From Ruegeria sp. A3M17 (GTDB lineage Bacteria; Pseudomonadota; Alphaproteobacteria; Rhodobacterales; Rhodobacteraceae): 64,000 nucleotides of DNA. The stretch spans positions 84,391-148,390 of the forward strand of contig NZ_QOCF01000008.1 in NCBI RefSeq assembly GCF_003318255.1, written 5' to 3'. Made by a program: the position numbers and the translations under genes. Positions 56,514 through 64,000 of the stretch are shown here, one piece after another; position 1 is the stretch's first letter; every line of letters begins with the position of its first letter. Under the pieces are notes generated by a model. The model ran no database searches. It was not told the origin of the DNA and saw only the letters and a program-made list of their open reading frames with translations.

Positions 56514-57674
56514 ATGAAGATTGCGGTTGTAGGTCTCGGATATGTGGGATTGTCCAATGCGGTGCTATTGGCACAAAATCACGATGTCACGGCAATCGAC
56601 ATTTCAAAAGAACGGGTTGAATTGGTCAATTCCGGCCAGTGCCCCATCCTTGATGCCGAGCTTGAAGACTTTCTTTCCAACCGAACGCTTTCGCTCAGGG
56701 CAACTACGGAACCGGCCTTCGAAGATGCCGAATTCGTCATCGTGGCAACCCCGACGAATTATGACGCCAAAACCAACTACTTCGACACCTCCAGTGTCGA
56801 AGCCGTCGCCAAGCAGGTGAATGCGATCAACCCCAGGGCCACCGTCATCATCAAATCGACGATTCCGGTGGGGTATATTCAGTCGCTGCGTTCCGATCTG
56901 GGCAGCGACAACTTCATATTCTCACCGGAGTTCCTGCGTGAAGGGCGCGCGCTTTACGACAACCTCCACCCATCCCGCGTGATCGTCGGCGAACGATCGG
57001 ATCGGGCGCGCGTATTTGCCGAGCTTTTGCTTGAAGGTGCCGTGACCAAAGATGTGGACGTCCTTTTTACCGACCCGGATGAAGCCGAGGCGATCAAGCT
57101 GTTTTCCAACACCTACCTCGCCATGCGGGTGGCCTTTTTCAACGAGCTCGACAGCTATGCTATGGCCGGTGGCATGAACACCCGCCAGATCATCGAAGGC
57201 GTCTCACTGGATCCGCGCATTGGTAGCCACTACAACAATCCGTCCTTCGGGTATGGGGGCTATTGCCTGCCAAAAGACACCAAACAGCTTTTGGCCAATT
57301 ACAGCCATGTTCCGCAAAACCTTATTCGTGCCATCGTGGACGCGAACCGGACGCGGAAGGACTTTTTGTCCGATCAAATCCTGATGAAAGGCCCACGCGT
57401 CGTTGGTATCCATCGGCTGGTCATGAAAGTCGGCAGCGACAATTTCCGTCAGTCTTCCATTCAAGGCATCATGAAGCGGCTGAAAGCCAAAGGCGTGGAG
57501 GTCATTGTTTATGAACCGACCTTGGAGGAAGACGAGTTTTTCCGATCTCGTGTCGTACCCGATCTCGAAACCTTTAAGTCCGAAGCCGACTTGATCGTTG
57601 CCAACCGGCACAGCCCCGAACTTGAAGATGTCGCGAGCAAGGTGTTCACCCGGGACTTATTTGGTGCGGACTAA
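56514..57674 (+). CDS. ugd: UDP-glucose 6-dehydrogenase
   Basis: A 386-residue NAD-dependent enzyme that oxidises UDP-glucose to UDP-glucuronate for polysaccharide synthesis. ATG 56514 ([19 protein letters not shown]) has GAGGGC eight bases before; the 24-residue upstream extension is unlikely. Motifs: GLGYVG Rossmann loop, [38 protein letters not shown] and the catalytic Cys251 in [11 protein letters not shown]. The short form (about 390 residues) typical of bacterial capsule loci. Next to a mannose-1-phosphate guanylyltransferase gene. Confidence 0.93.
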   Translation: MKIAVVGLGYVGLSNAVLLAQNHDVTAIDISKERVELVNSGQCPILDAELEDFLSNRTLSLRATTEPAFEDAEFVIVATPTNYDAKTNYFDTSSVEAVAKQVNAINPRATVIIKSTIPVGYIQSLRSDLGSDNFIFSPEFLREGRALYDNLHPSRVIVGERSDRARVFAELLLEGAVTKDVDVLFTDPDEAEAIKLFSNTYLAMRVAFFNELDSYAMAGGMNTRQIIEGVSLDPRIGSHYNNPSFGYGGYCLPKDTKQLLANYSHVPQNLIRAIVDANRTRKDFLSDQILMKGPRVVGIHRLVMKVGSDNFRQSSIQGIMKRLKAKGVEVIVYEPTLEEDEFFRSRVVPDLETFKSEADLIVANRHSPELEDVASKVFTRDLFGAD

Positions 57675-57856
57675 ACGGGTTTCACCTGCTCTACGCTTTA
57701 GGCCACGGCCTGATTGACCTGTGTTAGTTGCGACCAAGCCCAGCGGATCGAGCTGGTTGAGGATGCAATTCGGTAGTGGTGTAATCCCAACCACAACGGC
57801 GCTCAGCCAAAACATCGGGGGTAGCTTACATTGCTACTGAAAATGTTGGGCTTCGT

Positions 57857-58126
57857 TTAGGCCAATACCATCGCATGGATGCCGGATGCTGTCGTACCGG
57901 TTGCATGTACACGCGTTGTCCCCACCGGCAAGATCGAAAAGTCCGACACCTGAACTGTACGGGTTTCACCCTGTACTGTCGTTAGAACAACCCTACCACC
58001 GGTTTCGACGTAAAGACCGATAGCCACATCGGCCAGGTCGGAGTTGTCTGAAGCGACAACGGGAACAATATCGCGCGCAGGGCCGGACAGGCTGGAGGCT
58101 CGGTTGCTGAATGGATTGGTCGTCAT
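57857..58126 (-). CDS. Spike base protein, Rcc01079-like (gene transfer agent type)
   Basis: An 89-residue protein starting MTTNPFSNRASSLSGPARDI and ending TRVHATGTTASGIHAMVLA. The pattern D/N-PF...L-x-x-PAR...D-x-TDLA...LYV-x-x-G and C-terminal RVxATGTTAS matches the small spike base protein that anchors head spikes on Rhodobacterales gene transfer agents (RCAP_Rcc01079 family). No capsid genes are near; instead it stands between ugd and a mannose-1-phosphate guanylyltransferase gene. GTA head spikes bind capsular polysaccharide, so this neighbourhood is suggestive. Confidence 0.65.
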   Translation of the reverse strand: MTTNPFSNRASSLSGPARDIVPVVASDNSDLADVAIGLYVETGGRVVLTTVQGETRTVQVSDFSILPVGTTRVHATGTTASGIHAMVLA

Positions 58127-58241
58127 TGTGCATTTCTCGCTGTCTGTGTCAGTCAGCGGAACGTTAGGTATTTCAGTTTAACGATCCGAAAGCCCGCCGC
58201 GCAATTATCAATCAACGTCACACTGAAACCTCAGGCCTGGT

Positions 58242-59702
58242 TCAGCCCTTGGCCCCCTGTCCGCGCGCGTATTTGTCTTCGTAGCGCACGATATCATCCT
58301 CTCCCAGATACGTGCCGGTTTGCACCTCGATCAGAACCATCGGGACCGTTCCCGGGTTTTCCATCCGGTGCATTGCCCCAAGAGGGATGTAGACAGATTG
58401 GTTCTCGGTCACCAATTGCTCACGATCATCGATTGTCACGCGGGCCGTTCCCTCGACAACAATCCAGTGTTCGGAACGGTGGAAATGGCTTTGCAGGCTT
58501 AGCGATGCGCCGGGGTGAACATAGATACGCTTCACCTGAAAACGCTCTCCGACCACCAGGCTTTCGAACCACCCCCATGGGCGGTGATCCTTTGGGAATT
58601 CCGTCGCCTGGGGCGCGTTTTTTTCCTTAAGCGCGCTCACCGCCTTTTTGACGTCTTGCGCCCGCGATGCGTCGGCAACCAAAACCGCATCATTCATCGC
58701 CACGGCGATTATATTGTCCAGCCCGATACCCACGATTTCCAACTGTTCGCTATCCGACCGCAAAAGGGTGTTATGGCAATCAATCGCCGTTGCCCCCCCA
58801 TTGGTCACCACGCCTTGCGCGTCGGGGCCGCTTTCGCGCCACACGGCGTCCCAACCGCCCAAATCCGACCATGCGGCACCAAAGGGCACAACCGACAAGT
58901 TCGTTGCCTTTTCCATCACGGCATAGTCGACCGAAATGTCTTCGGCTTGCGCCCAGCTTTCAGGGTCGAGACGTAGAAAACCCAGATCCTGCTTTGCTTT
59001 TTCCACTGCCGCCTTGACCGGCTCGATCATATCAGGGGCATGCGCCTGGAATGCTGCGATGATGTCCGCCGCCCGGAACAGAAAAATCCCCGCGTTCCAT
59101 TTGTAATTTCCGGCCTCCAGCATTTCGGTCGCACGGGCCAGATCCGGCTTTTCGACGAATTTCTTCAAGGGAACAGGCGCTCCGTCACCGTCTGAATCAG
59201 CGGCAAGTTCAAGATATCCGTACGCCGTTTCCGCATGTGTCGGGGTGATGCCAAACGTCACAAGTTTGCCTTGCGCAACCGCCTCCAGACCCCGGGCAAC
59301 GGCGGCCTGAAATTCAGCCGCATCCGGAACCACATGATCGGAAGGAGCAACCAACAGTACAGCAGCCTCATCCTTGGAATAAGCATGCAGCGCCGCTGCC
59401 AAAACCGCTGGCGCTGTGTTGCGGCCCTCTGGCTCGATCATGATCGTGCCAGGATCAATTCCGACAGCCTGCAGCTGTTCCGCGACGATGAACCGAAAGT
59501 CCGAGTTGGTCAGAACCACCGGCGGTTCAAACTCCAATTCCGCGTTTGCCCCCGACAACCGGCGAGCAGATGCCTGAAACAGGGTCTCTTCACCGACCAA
59601 TGGAACGAATTGCTTGGGGTAGCTCTTTCGGGACAAAGGCCAGAGGCGCGTACCAGAGCCTCCACAAAGAAGGACAGGACAGATCAACATAAAAATGCTC
59701 AA
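58242..59702 (-). CDS. cpsB: Mannose-1-phosphate guanylyltransferase / mannose-6-phosphate isomerase
   Basis: A 486-residue bifunctional enzyme of GDP-mannose synthesis. The N-terminal nucleotidyltransferase shows GGSGTRLWPLSRKSYPKQF and the FVEKPD and NAGIFLF motifs; the C-terminal type II PMI cupin (about 360-470) has PWGWFESL, LQSHFHRSEHWIVVEGTARV and the metal-binding His. ATG 59702 is used; ATG 59690 (MLICPVLLCGG) is an equally good start. With ugd it provides sugar nucleotides for a surface polysaccharide. Confidence 0.93.
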   Translation of the reverse strand: MSIFMLICPVLLCGGSGTRLWPLSRKSYPKQFVPLVGEETLFQASARRLSGANAELEFEPPVVLTNSDFRFIVAEQLQAVGIDPGTIMIEPEGRNTAPAVLAAALHAYSKDEAAVLLVAPSDHVVPDAAEFQAAVARGLEAVAQGKLVTFGITPTHAETAYGYLELAADSDGDGAPVPLKKFVEKPDLARATEMLEAGNYKWNAGIFLFRAADIIAAFQAHAPDMIEPVKAAVEKAKQDLGFLRLDPESWAQAEDISVDYAVMEKATNLSVVPFGAAWSDLGGWDAVWRESGPDAQGVVTNGGATAIDCHNTLLRSDSEQLEIVGIGLDNIIAVAMNDAVLVADASRAQDVKKAVSALKEKNAPQATEFPKDHRPWGWFESLVVGERFQVKRIYVHPGASLSLQSHFHRSEHWIVVEGTARVTIDDREQLVTENQSVYIPLGAMHRMENPGTVPMVLIEVQTGTYLGEDDIVRYEDKYARGQGAKG

Positions 59703-59873
59703 TTAATTGACGCGGTTCCTAATTTTCCTATTGAAACCGTCAAGACCTGACAAGGCTTGGCTTGGCTTAGCCGAAAAAAAGGATGTCCTGTGCCACGAGC
59801 CTGGGTGAGGGTCCGAAGCTGTGTGCCATCGAAAATTTTGAGTGTTTTCGACCCTGTTTCAGCTGGAATGGCG

Positions 59874-60695
59874 CTAAGGGCGGGCACTGATGAATGTAGG
59901 CTCTCCACCGTCTAGGCAGACTGCACTCAGTACGCCGGTGGCAAAGGCGCCGGTATCGACGGCAATCCGTCCGCGCCGCGCTGCGGCTTGGTCGACAATT
60001 GTGTGACCATAAACAACCCAAACACCGTCTCGCCTGTCGGTAGTTCGAAATTCTGGATGGCCCCACATTAGGTTTTTTTCGGATTGCTGATCGGGGGACG
60101 TATTTGGATTTGCACCAGCATGCGCCACAAGGACATTGCCGGAATAGTCAAAGGCCCTTAGTTCTGTGATCCATCGGACCAGCTCAGGTCCCATTTCCAC
60201 CAACAGATTGTCTCGGCAGGCGACCAGCTCAGCAGCGGTCATCTCGGCGCGCACGTTCCGCACACCAAATGAGGCCAATGTCTGCAGACCACCATAACGC
60301 AGCCACCGCGGACCATATTCCTCAGGGTCACGCAGGAAATTCAACATCATGTCTTCGTGGTTTCCCTTCAGGCAGATGAAATCCGGGCGGTTTTGGATCA
60401 GACGCAGAACGTCAGCACTGTTTTCGCCGCGATCGACATAGTCTCCGACAAGGATGACCCGATGATCCCTTGGAATCTTAGGTAACAGATTCTGCAACTG
60501 CCTTATGCAACCATGCACATCACCAATGACACAGGTCGGCGTGTCCGGCATCGGAGCAGGAAAGACCGCGCGTCGCCCGAAACGTTGAATCAGCGATGAC
60601 AGCACGTTAAGGGGGCCTCCTGAGTGGCTACTGCGACCAGCTATCATTGAATTAAAGGGCCGGTGGTCAAGACCCAAGGCGTCTAACATTTGCAC
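59874..60695 (-). CDS. Metallophosphoesterase, serine/threonine phosphatase type
   Basis: A protein of up to 273 residues with the calcineurin-like motifs GDVHGC, GDYVDRG and GNHEDMM, plus VAHAGANPN and VYGHTIVD supplying the remaining metal ligands. This matches small PrpE/lambda-phosphatase-like enzymes. The first about 40 residues are not conserved; an internal start at 60647 (MIAGRSSHSG) is possible and no start has a strong ribosome site. Related genes often sit in capsule loci. Substrate unknown. Confidence 0.82.
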   Translation of the reverse strand: MQMLDALGLDHRPFNSMIAGRSSHSGGPLNVLSSLIQRFGRRAVFPAPMPDTPTCVIGDVHGCIRQLQNLLPKIPRDHRVILVGDYVDRGENSADVLRLIQNRPDFICLKGNHEDMMLNFLRDPEEYGPRWLRYGGLQTLASFGVRNVRAEMTAAELVACRDNLLVEMGPELVRWITELRAFDYSGNVLVAHAGANPNTSPDQQSEKNLMWGHPEFRTTDRRDGVWVVYGHTIVDQAAARRGRIAVDTGAFATGVLSAVCLDGGEPTFISARP

Positions 60696-60716
60696 GCTGG
60701 TCTAAGCAAGCTTCAT

Positions 60717-61244
60717 TCAGGCGGTCCGGCAGGCAGGAATTCCCATTCTGATGATCTCGGTGCCTTTTATCCTGAAAACGCCGTTGATGCGGCTACGCCC
60801 TTTTTCCATGAACCACGTCCTGAGCGGTTCTGGATAATACGCGGCCATGACCTGACTGAAATAGTCAAAGTCTTTTGGGGCAAGCCGCCGACCACCGCGC
60901 GAAGGTCCATGGAATCCAAATGTCGTGTCAGGGTTCACACAGGTTCCAGGAAGGCCCAGAAACATCGTGCAGGTCGAAAAGCAGACACGTCCCCGAATTT
61001 CGACCAGTATGCCGTTTTTCTGCAGGTTTTCGATCTCGATCAAACGGTCATGCAGATATCCACCTCGGTCGCTGCCAACGACCATCAACCCTTCGGCAAA
61101 CATGGGTGAAGGGACAGAGGTCGCCGAGGTCAGCACTCCTGCAAACAGCGCCGCCATCATAGCTTTGATTCCGCGGTGCGTAGGTTTGCAATTTGCTCTG
61201 GCCAGCGCTCGCTGAGGGCGAAAGAGATTCCTTTTATCCAGCAT
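60717..61244 (-). CDS. Secreted ClpP-like (COG3904-type) protein
   Basis: A protein of up to 175 residues. A hydrophobic segment (MAALFAGVLTSATSVPSPMFAEG, about residues 30-52) looks like a signal peptide, so the real start may be the Met at 29 or 30. The mature part has GGYLHDRLIEIENLQKNGI and GRVCFSTCTMFLGLPGTCV followed by FGFHGPS, the pattern of periplasmic ClpP-fold proteins in which a Ser-containing loop follows a Cys-Ser-x-Cys stretch. Enzymatic activity is uncertain. Confidence 0.65.
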   Translation of the reverse strand: MLDKRNLFRPQRALARANCKPTHRGIKAMMAALFAGVLTSATSVPSPMFAEGLMVVGSDRGGYLHDRLIEIENLQKNGILVEIRGRVCFSTCTMFLGLPGTCVNPDTTFGFHGPSRGGRRLAPKDFDYFSQVMAAYYPEPLRTWFMEKGRSRINGVFRIKGTEIIRMGIPACRTA

Positions 61245-61683
61245 TTCGAAGCCTCCGATTCCAGTTGCGGATCGGATCAGAGGTAAAACTGCGTGGTGCG
61301 TTCCCTGTGAGCGGGAAAAATCGAAATTATTTTTTAAATCAAAAGTTTAGTTATAGTTTTTTAAACTTTTCTGATTGTTGGTTGCTTTGTCACCAGAGTT
61401 GGTTCAGCTAGAAGCAGTTCAGACTGCAAGCCAATCCTAATGGCGTACAACGGTGGTTCAGCTCTGATTCACAAATGCAGTAGGGACTTCGTTCGTATCG
61501 GCAACGGCGGCGCAGCAACTCGAACCCACATTGCACTTGGAGGACATATTAGCAGAAATTTTCAATCGCGTCCAAAGGCCGGATGGGAAGAAATTGAATT
61601 GCACCGCCCAAGCGGTCATCAAGCGATCCTTCGGCAGCGTTCTTAAATCTCAAAAGTGGAGTAAAAGGGTCTGAGAAAGATGA
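61245..61683. other. A/T-rich intergenic region
   Basis: About 440 bases upstream of the ClpP-like gene and downstream of the Hint gene. The stretch 61325-61372 is very A/T-rich and holds an inverted repeat, AAAAGTTTA (61341-61349) and TAAACTTTT (61362-61370). An open frame at 61440-61646 has no ribosome site or recognisable motif. I see no RNA gene. Confidence 0.5.
61341..61370. promoter_or_regulatory. Nine-base inverted repeat in A/T-rich DNA
   Basis: AAAAGTTTA and TAAACTTTT are perfect arms separated by twelve bases, about 100 bases before the ClpP-like gene. It could be an operator or a terminator for the minus-strand Hint gene, since T-runs follow on both strands. Confidence 0.4.
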
Positions 61684-62793
61684 TCAGCTAAAAAGAGGTT
61701 TGTTGTTCACCTGGTGCCGTTCCACCAACTTACGCATATGCTTGCCCTTTTTGGGAATGTAGCGTGCAGAAAGCGCCTCGAACTGCGGATCGCAACATTC
61801 GGGAAACAAGTCTTTGATTTCTTGCCGGGCTTCTGGAGATACAGTCCTGAGTGCTTCTGGGCCGGTAAACAAGCTTTCCGTCAGCGCCCCGTTGGACCAA
61901 ATGAGCTCATGCCGATCGAACAGAATGTGGAAATACTCGACGCTACCCGCGGTGTCGTGCAGAAAGTCGATGCCTTCCAAAGGCAGCAGCTTTTTCGCTG
62001 GAATCAAAACATCCTGACACTCAAACATGCGCATGGCGACAACTGACGACACCAAAATGCGGTGCTGCTGCGACACAATCAAATCCTGCATTGGATACCC
62101 ATCACCCAACGCATTCGCTCGGATTAGGATAGGTCGAAGCCTTGGCTGAGCTTCAAGCTCAGCCCGGCTCAGATTACGCGATCCGACCCAACGAACCGGT
62201 TTGAATCCATGATCGTGGGTGAGAACCTGATCGCCGCCCCGCAGATCCTCTATCGGAACTGGCCCTTCCTGTGTCTCGATCAATGTTCCGGCCGCAAAGC
62301 ACAAAACGTCCACAAACTCGCCGTCTGCGTTTGTGGGGCCGGTCACGGACTGGTCGATGGTAATGGTGTTCGATCCGGTATCGTTCCAAGCGTCTGCTAT
62401 TGCAGCGGAATTTACTGTCATTCCGTTGAACAATTCCAGCGGCACTAGCGCGCCGTTATCTGCTTTCACGCCAAAGAGCTGGATTGTTCCGTCCGGCTCA
62501 ACGACCAAACGAACAACCGGTTCACTGTTGGTGTTTCCAAGCTGCCAAACAGCTGGTGTATCGATTTCGTACCTGTCCCCGTCAGCAAAGCGAACAGTTT
62601 GACCAAAGGTTTCATTCGATTGGAATTGCAGCTCGTTCGGAGCACCGGCGGGTCCGCCGACAAACAAATCTACACCGTTGATCTGCAAGCTGAAGCTGTT
62701 GTCGAGTGAGTCGAAATCGATAACGAAACCACCACCGGGGGACGTGTCGGTGAATGAGGTGGACCCGCCGCCAGAGATGTTGAAGTTTGCCAT
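61684..62793 (-). CDS. Hint-domain protein
   Basis: A 369-residue protein without classical signal peptide. Residues 1-150 are low-complexity, acidic, beta-rich sequence (MANFNISGGGSTSFTDTSPG; GSNTITIDQSVTG), like RTX-secreted proteins of roseobacters. Residues 165-300 are a Hint domain starting at Cys165 (CFAAGTLIETQEGPVPIEDL), with QVLTHDHGFKPVRWVGSR and SQQHRILV containing the catalytic His block. Such domains self-cleave or splice, releasing or modifying the N-terminal part. Probable extracellular protein; role unknown. An A/T-rich leader follows upstream. Confidence 0.85.
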   Translation of the reverse strand: MANFNISGGGSTSFTDTSPGGGFVIDFDSLDNSFSLQINGVDLFVGGPAGAPNELQFQSNETFGQTVRFADGDRYEIDTPAVWQLGNTNSEPVVRLVVEPDGTIQLFGVKADNGALVPLELFNGMTVNSAAIADAWNDTGSNTITIDQSVTGPTNADGEFVDVLCFAAGTLIETQEGPVPIEDLRGGDQVLTHDHGFKPVRWVGSRNLSRAELEAQPRLRPILIRANALGDGYPMQDLIVSQQHRILVSSVVAMRMFECQDVLIPAKKLLPLEGIDFLHDTAGSVEYFHILFDRHELIWSNGALTESLFTGPEALRTVSPEARQEIKDLFPECCDPQFEALSARYIPKKGKHMRKLVERHQVNNKPLFS

Positions 62794-63355
62794 GTTGCTT
62801 TCGCACCTATTCCGAAAAGTTAACGATTTTTAAACCGCTTACGCCGACTTATCAGATTAAGATATTGGCTTGTTTCTCATCATTGAGGAAGAGGTATTTT
62901 AGAATTTCTATTGCCCTGTCGCTTTCATGACCGTTTGCGACGGAGTTTGCAGTTTCGGTCGGATTTGATTCGAGGCTTGAAGCCTGGGTCATTCAGGCGC
63001 CCATCACTGGGTATTTTTTGCGTCCTTATGCCACTACAGTGCTTCCCGTTGTGGTGGCTGAACGCAAAGTACTTTGCATGGAGCGAAGTTAACTGCCTGA
63101 TATGTCGTAATTATTACGGTTTTGTGATTTGTGTCTTTGGTGTTGCGGTTATGAGGCTGACGAGGTGTGGATGTTAAGCAATTGATCCGTGGGATCACTT
63201 GCAGTCTGACCGTGGTTTTTTGGATTATCTGACGCTGGTTGCGGGAGGGCGAAACCACCGTTGTCGAACACAGTTAAAGTGTTGGGTTTGAAGCTTCGGC
63301 AGCCAACATTCGCGAGGCTTTGCCTAAACTTCCGCAACGCGGACTTTGTTGCCGT
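62794..63355. other. Low-coding region, no gene supported
   Basis: About 560 bases with lower GC than the rest of the window and many short interrupted frames (for example 62911-63177), none with a ribosome site or known motif. It lies between the Hint gene and degenerate gene fragments and is best read as decayed accessory DNA. Confidence 0.5.
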
Positions 63356-63619
63356 TCACTCGTAGCCTTCAAACTCCTCGCCGGGTTTGATGTTCGGAAA
63401 CTCCACCATGCTCGTCGCGAGGTTGTTCAGTATGCCTGTTACCGGCGTCATTACCCAAGCATGTGAAAATCCTTCGTTGCCCCAAAGCTCAAACTGTTCC
63501 GCCGGGTCTTCCTTGATGTTGTAGACTTGGGGAAGGCCACCACGCCACGGTCCCGTAGAGCCGCCAACTTCGCCGGTGGCATAACCGCGCCCCTGGCTTT
63601 CTGGGCGATCTACGGTCAA
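63356..63619 (-). pseudogene. C-terminal fragment of an arylsulfatase-like gene
   Basis: The minus-strand frame reads WRGGLPQVYNIKEDPAEQFE, NEGFSHAWVM, PVTGILNNLATSMVEFPN and IKPGEEFEGYE, then stops. This is the usual C-terminal end of sulfatases of the arylsulfatase family (Y-N-x-x-x-DPxE followed by W-V-x-x-P-x). The catalytic domain with the formylglycine Cys is absent; the frame upstream (PESQGRGYATGEVGGSTGP) does not look like sulfatase sequence, so the piece was cut and joined to foreign DNA. Confidence 0.6.
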
Positions 63620-63790
63620 GGTGTCGGTAGCGAGAACCTCACGGCTGTAACAAGCTTTGGCGTGGCGTATCTGCTAGTCATCCTAATCGAACCGTTGGCC
63701 GATCTGGCAGCTCTGGCGGGCGCGAAAGGTTTGCGTGCTTTGACCGACAAAGGCGTGTTCGTACACCGTTTACATAACGCTGCCACATAG
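63527..63790 (+). pseudogene. Possible membrane-protein fragment
   Basis: On the plus strand, opposite and beyond the sulfatase piece, a frame encodes two hydrophobic helices (ITAPLAFWAIYGQG and SFGVAYLLVILIEPLADLAALAG) and ends VFVHRLHNAAT. The first half overlaps the sulfatase fragment and is probably spurious; the second half, from about 63630, could be the tail of an integral membrane protein. I do not recognise the family. Confidence 0.3.
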
Positions 63791-63854
63791 GCGTAAATTT
63801 GACGATCTGTGGTGCGCCTCGTGCCACAGATCACCTTAGACGGTATTGATGTAA

Positions 63855-64000
63855 TCGCCTCAGGCTGAAGCGACTTCCATCATTCGCGGCCTTCTGTCCG
63901 AGATCAGGCTGATCCCCGAGGGAGAAGCCTATACAATTTAATTGGTTGGAGAACTGGCGGGTTTGCTTGCGCTGGGGAGGGTATCCCGGAACGAACAAAG
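63855..64000 (+). pseudogene. Broken serine-recombinase C-terminal fragment, runs off window
   Basis: The plus-strand frame starting at 63858 reads AEATSIIRGLLSEIRLIPEG, EAYTI, then TAA (63939-63941), then LVGELAGLLALGRV. This matches the C-terminal tail of large serine recombinases of alphaproteobacterial mobile elements (typically ...I-x-LxGxLAGxLAL), where Glu would normally stand at the TAA. The N-terminal resolvase domain is absent. So it is a nonsense-mutated remnant of an integrated element. Confidence 0.55.

Noticed and set aside
61440..61646. 68-codon plus-strand open frame
   Set aside because: No ribosome site, no motif, and its composition does not look like protein.

Overview
The window looks like a chromosomal segment of a marine alphaproteobacterium of the Rhodobacteraceae (Roseobacter group, Ruegeria-like). 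This rests on gene content and style: GC-rich genes with GGAGG-type ribosome sites, leuC/leuD/leuB in one neighbourhood, glcDEF, a lysine dehydrogenase and piperideine-6-carboxylate dehydrogenase pair, a gene-transfer-agent-type spike base protein, Hint-domain and DUF5928 proteins. No rRNA, tRNA or CRISPR array was recognised.

Layout. 1-12 kb: an edge-truncated coiled-coil gene, a succinate-semialdehyde dehydrogenase, a secreted phytase-like esterase behind a four-unit Pho-box-like repeat, a membrane protein, a small heat-shock protein, two translationally coupled trypsin-like proteases, and the glycolate oxidase operon glcDEF. 12-27 kb: DUF599 protein, flavodoxin-like protein, rlmH, rsfS, an MscS channel, leuC-hdeD-leuD, a membrane protein plus an exo/endonuclease-phosphatase, leuB, a class A penicillin-binding protein, glnK-amtB. 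27-39 kb: aromatic aminotransferase and sulfurtransferase, a LysM/solute-binding fusion, an XRE-cupin regulator divergent from ilvD, a Nudix hydrolase, a sulfotransferase divergent from a branching-type glycosyltransferase, and lysine catabolism.

39.8-47.9 kb is the most unusual part. A 1212-residue protein joins a cyclic-nucleotide-binding-like domain, a phytochelatin synthase domain with its Cys-His-Asp triad, a glutaredoxin fold without active-site cysteines, an HFCD/PPCDC flavoprotein domain, ankyrin repeats and a gamma-glutamyl(amine) cyclotransferase domain. Read in order, these would act on glutathione: remove Gly, decarboxylate the exposed C-terminal Cys, then release the thiol amine with 5-oxoproline. 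It converges, with stop codons sharing one CTAG, on an operon for a pentameric-ligand-gated-channel-like membrane protein and a SAM/class III cyclase/AAA/TPR protein.

48-55 kb carries a dipeptide/oligopeptide ABC importer with two paralogous binding proteins. 55-64 kb looks more accessory: a frameshifted DUF900 hydrolase, UDP-glucose dehydrogenase, a GTA-like spike base protein, mannose-1-phosphate guanylyltransferase, a metallophosphoesterase, a secreted ClpP-like protein, a Hint protein, then low-coding DNA with a sulfatase tail and a broken serine-recombinase fragment at the right edge.
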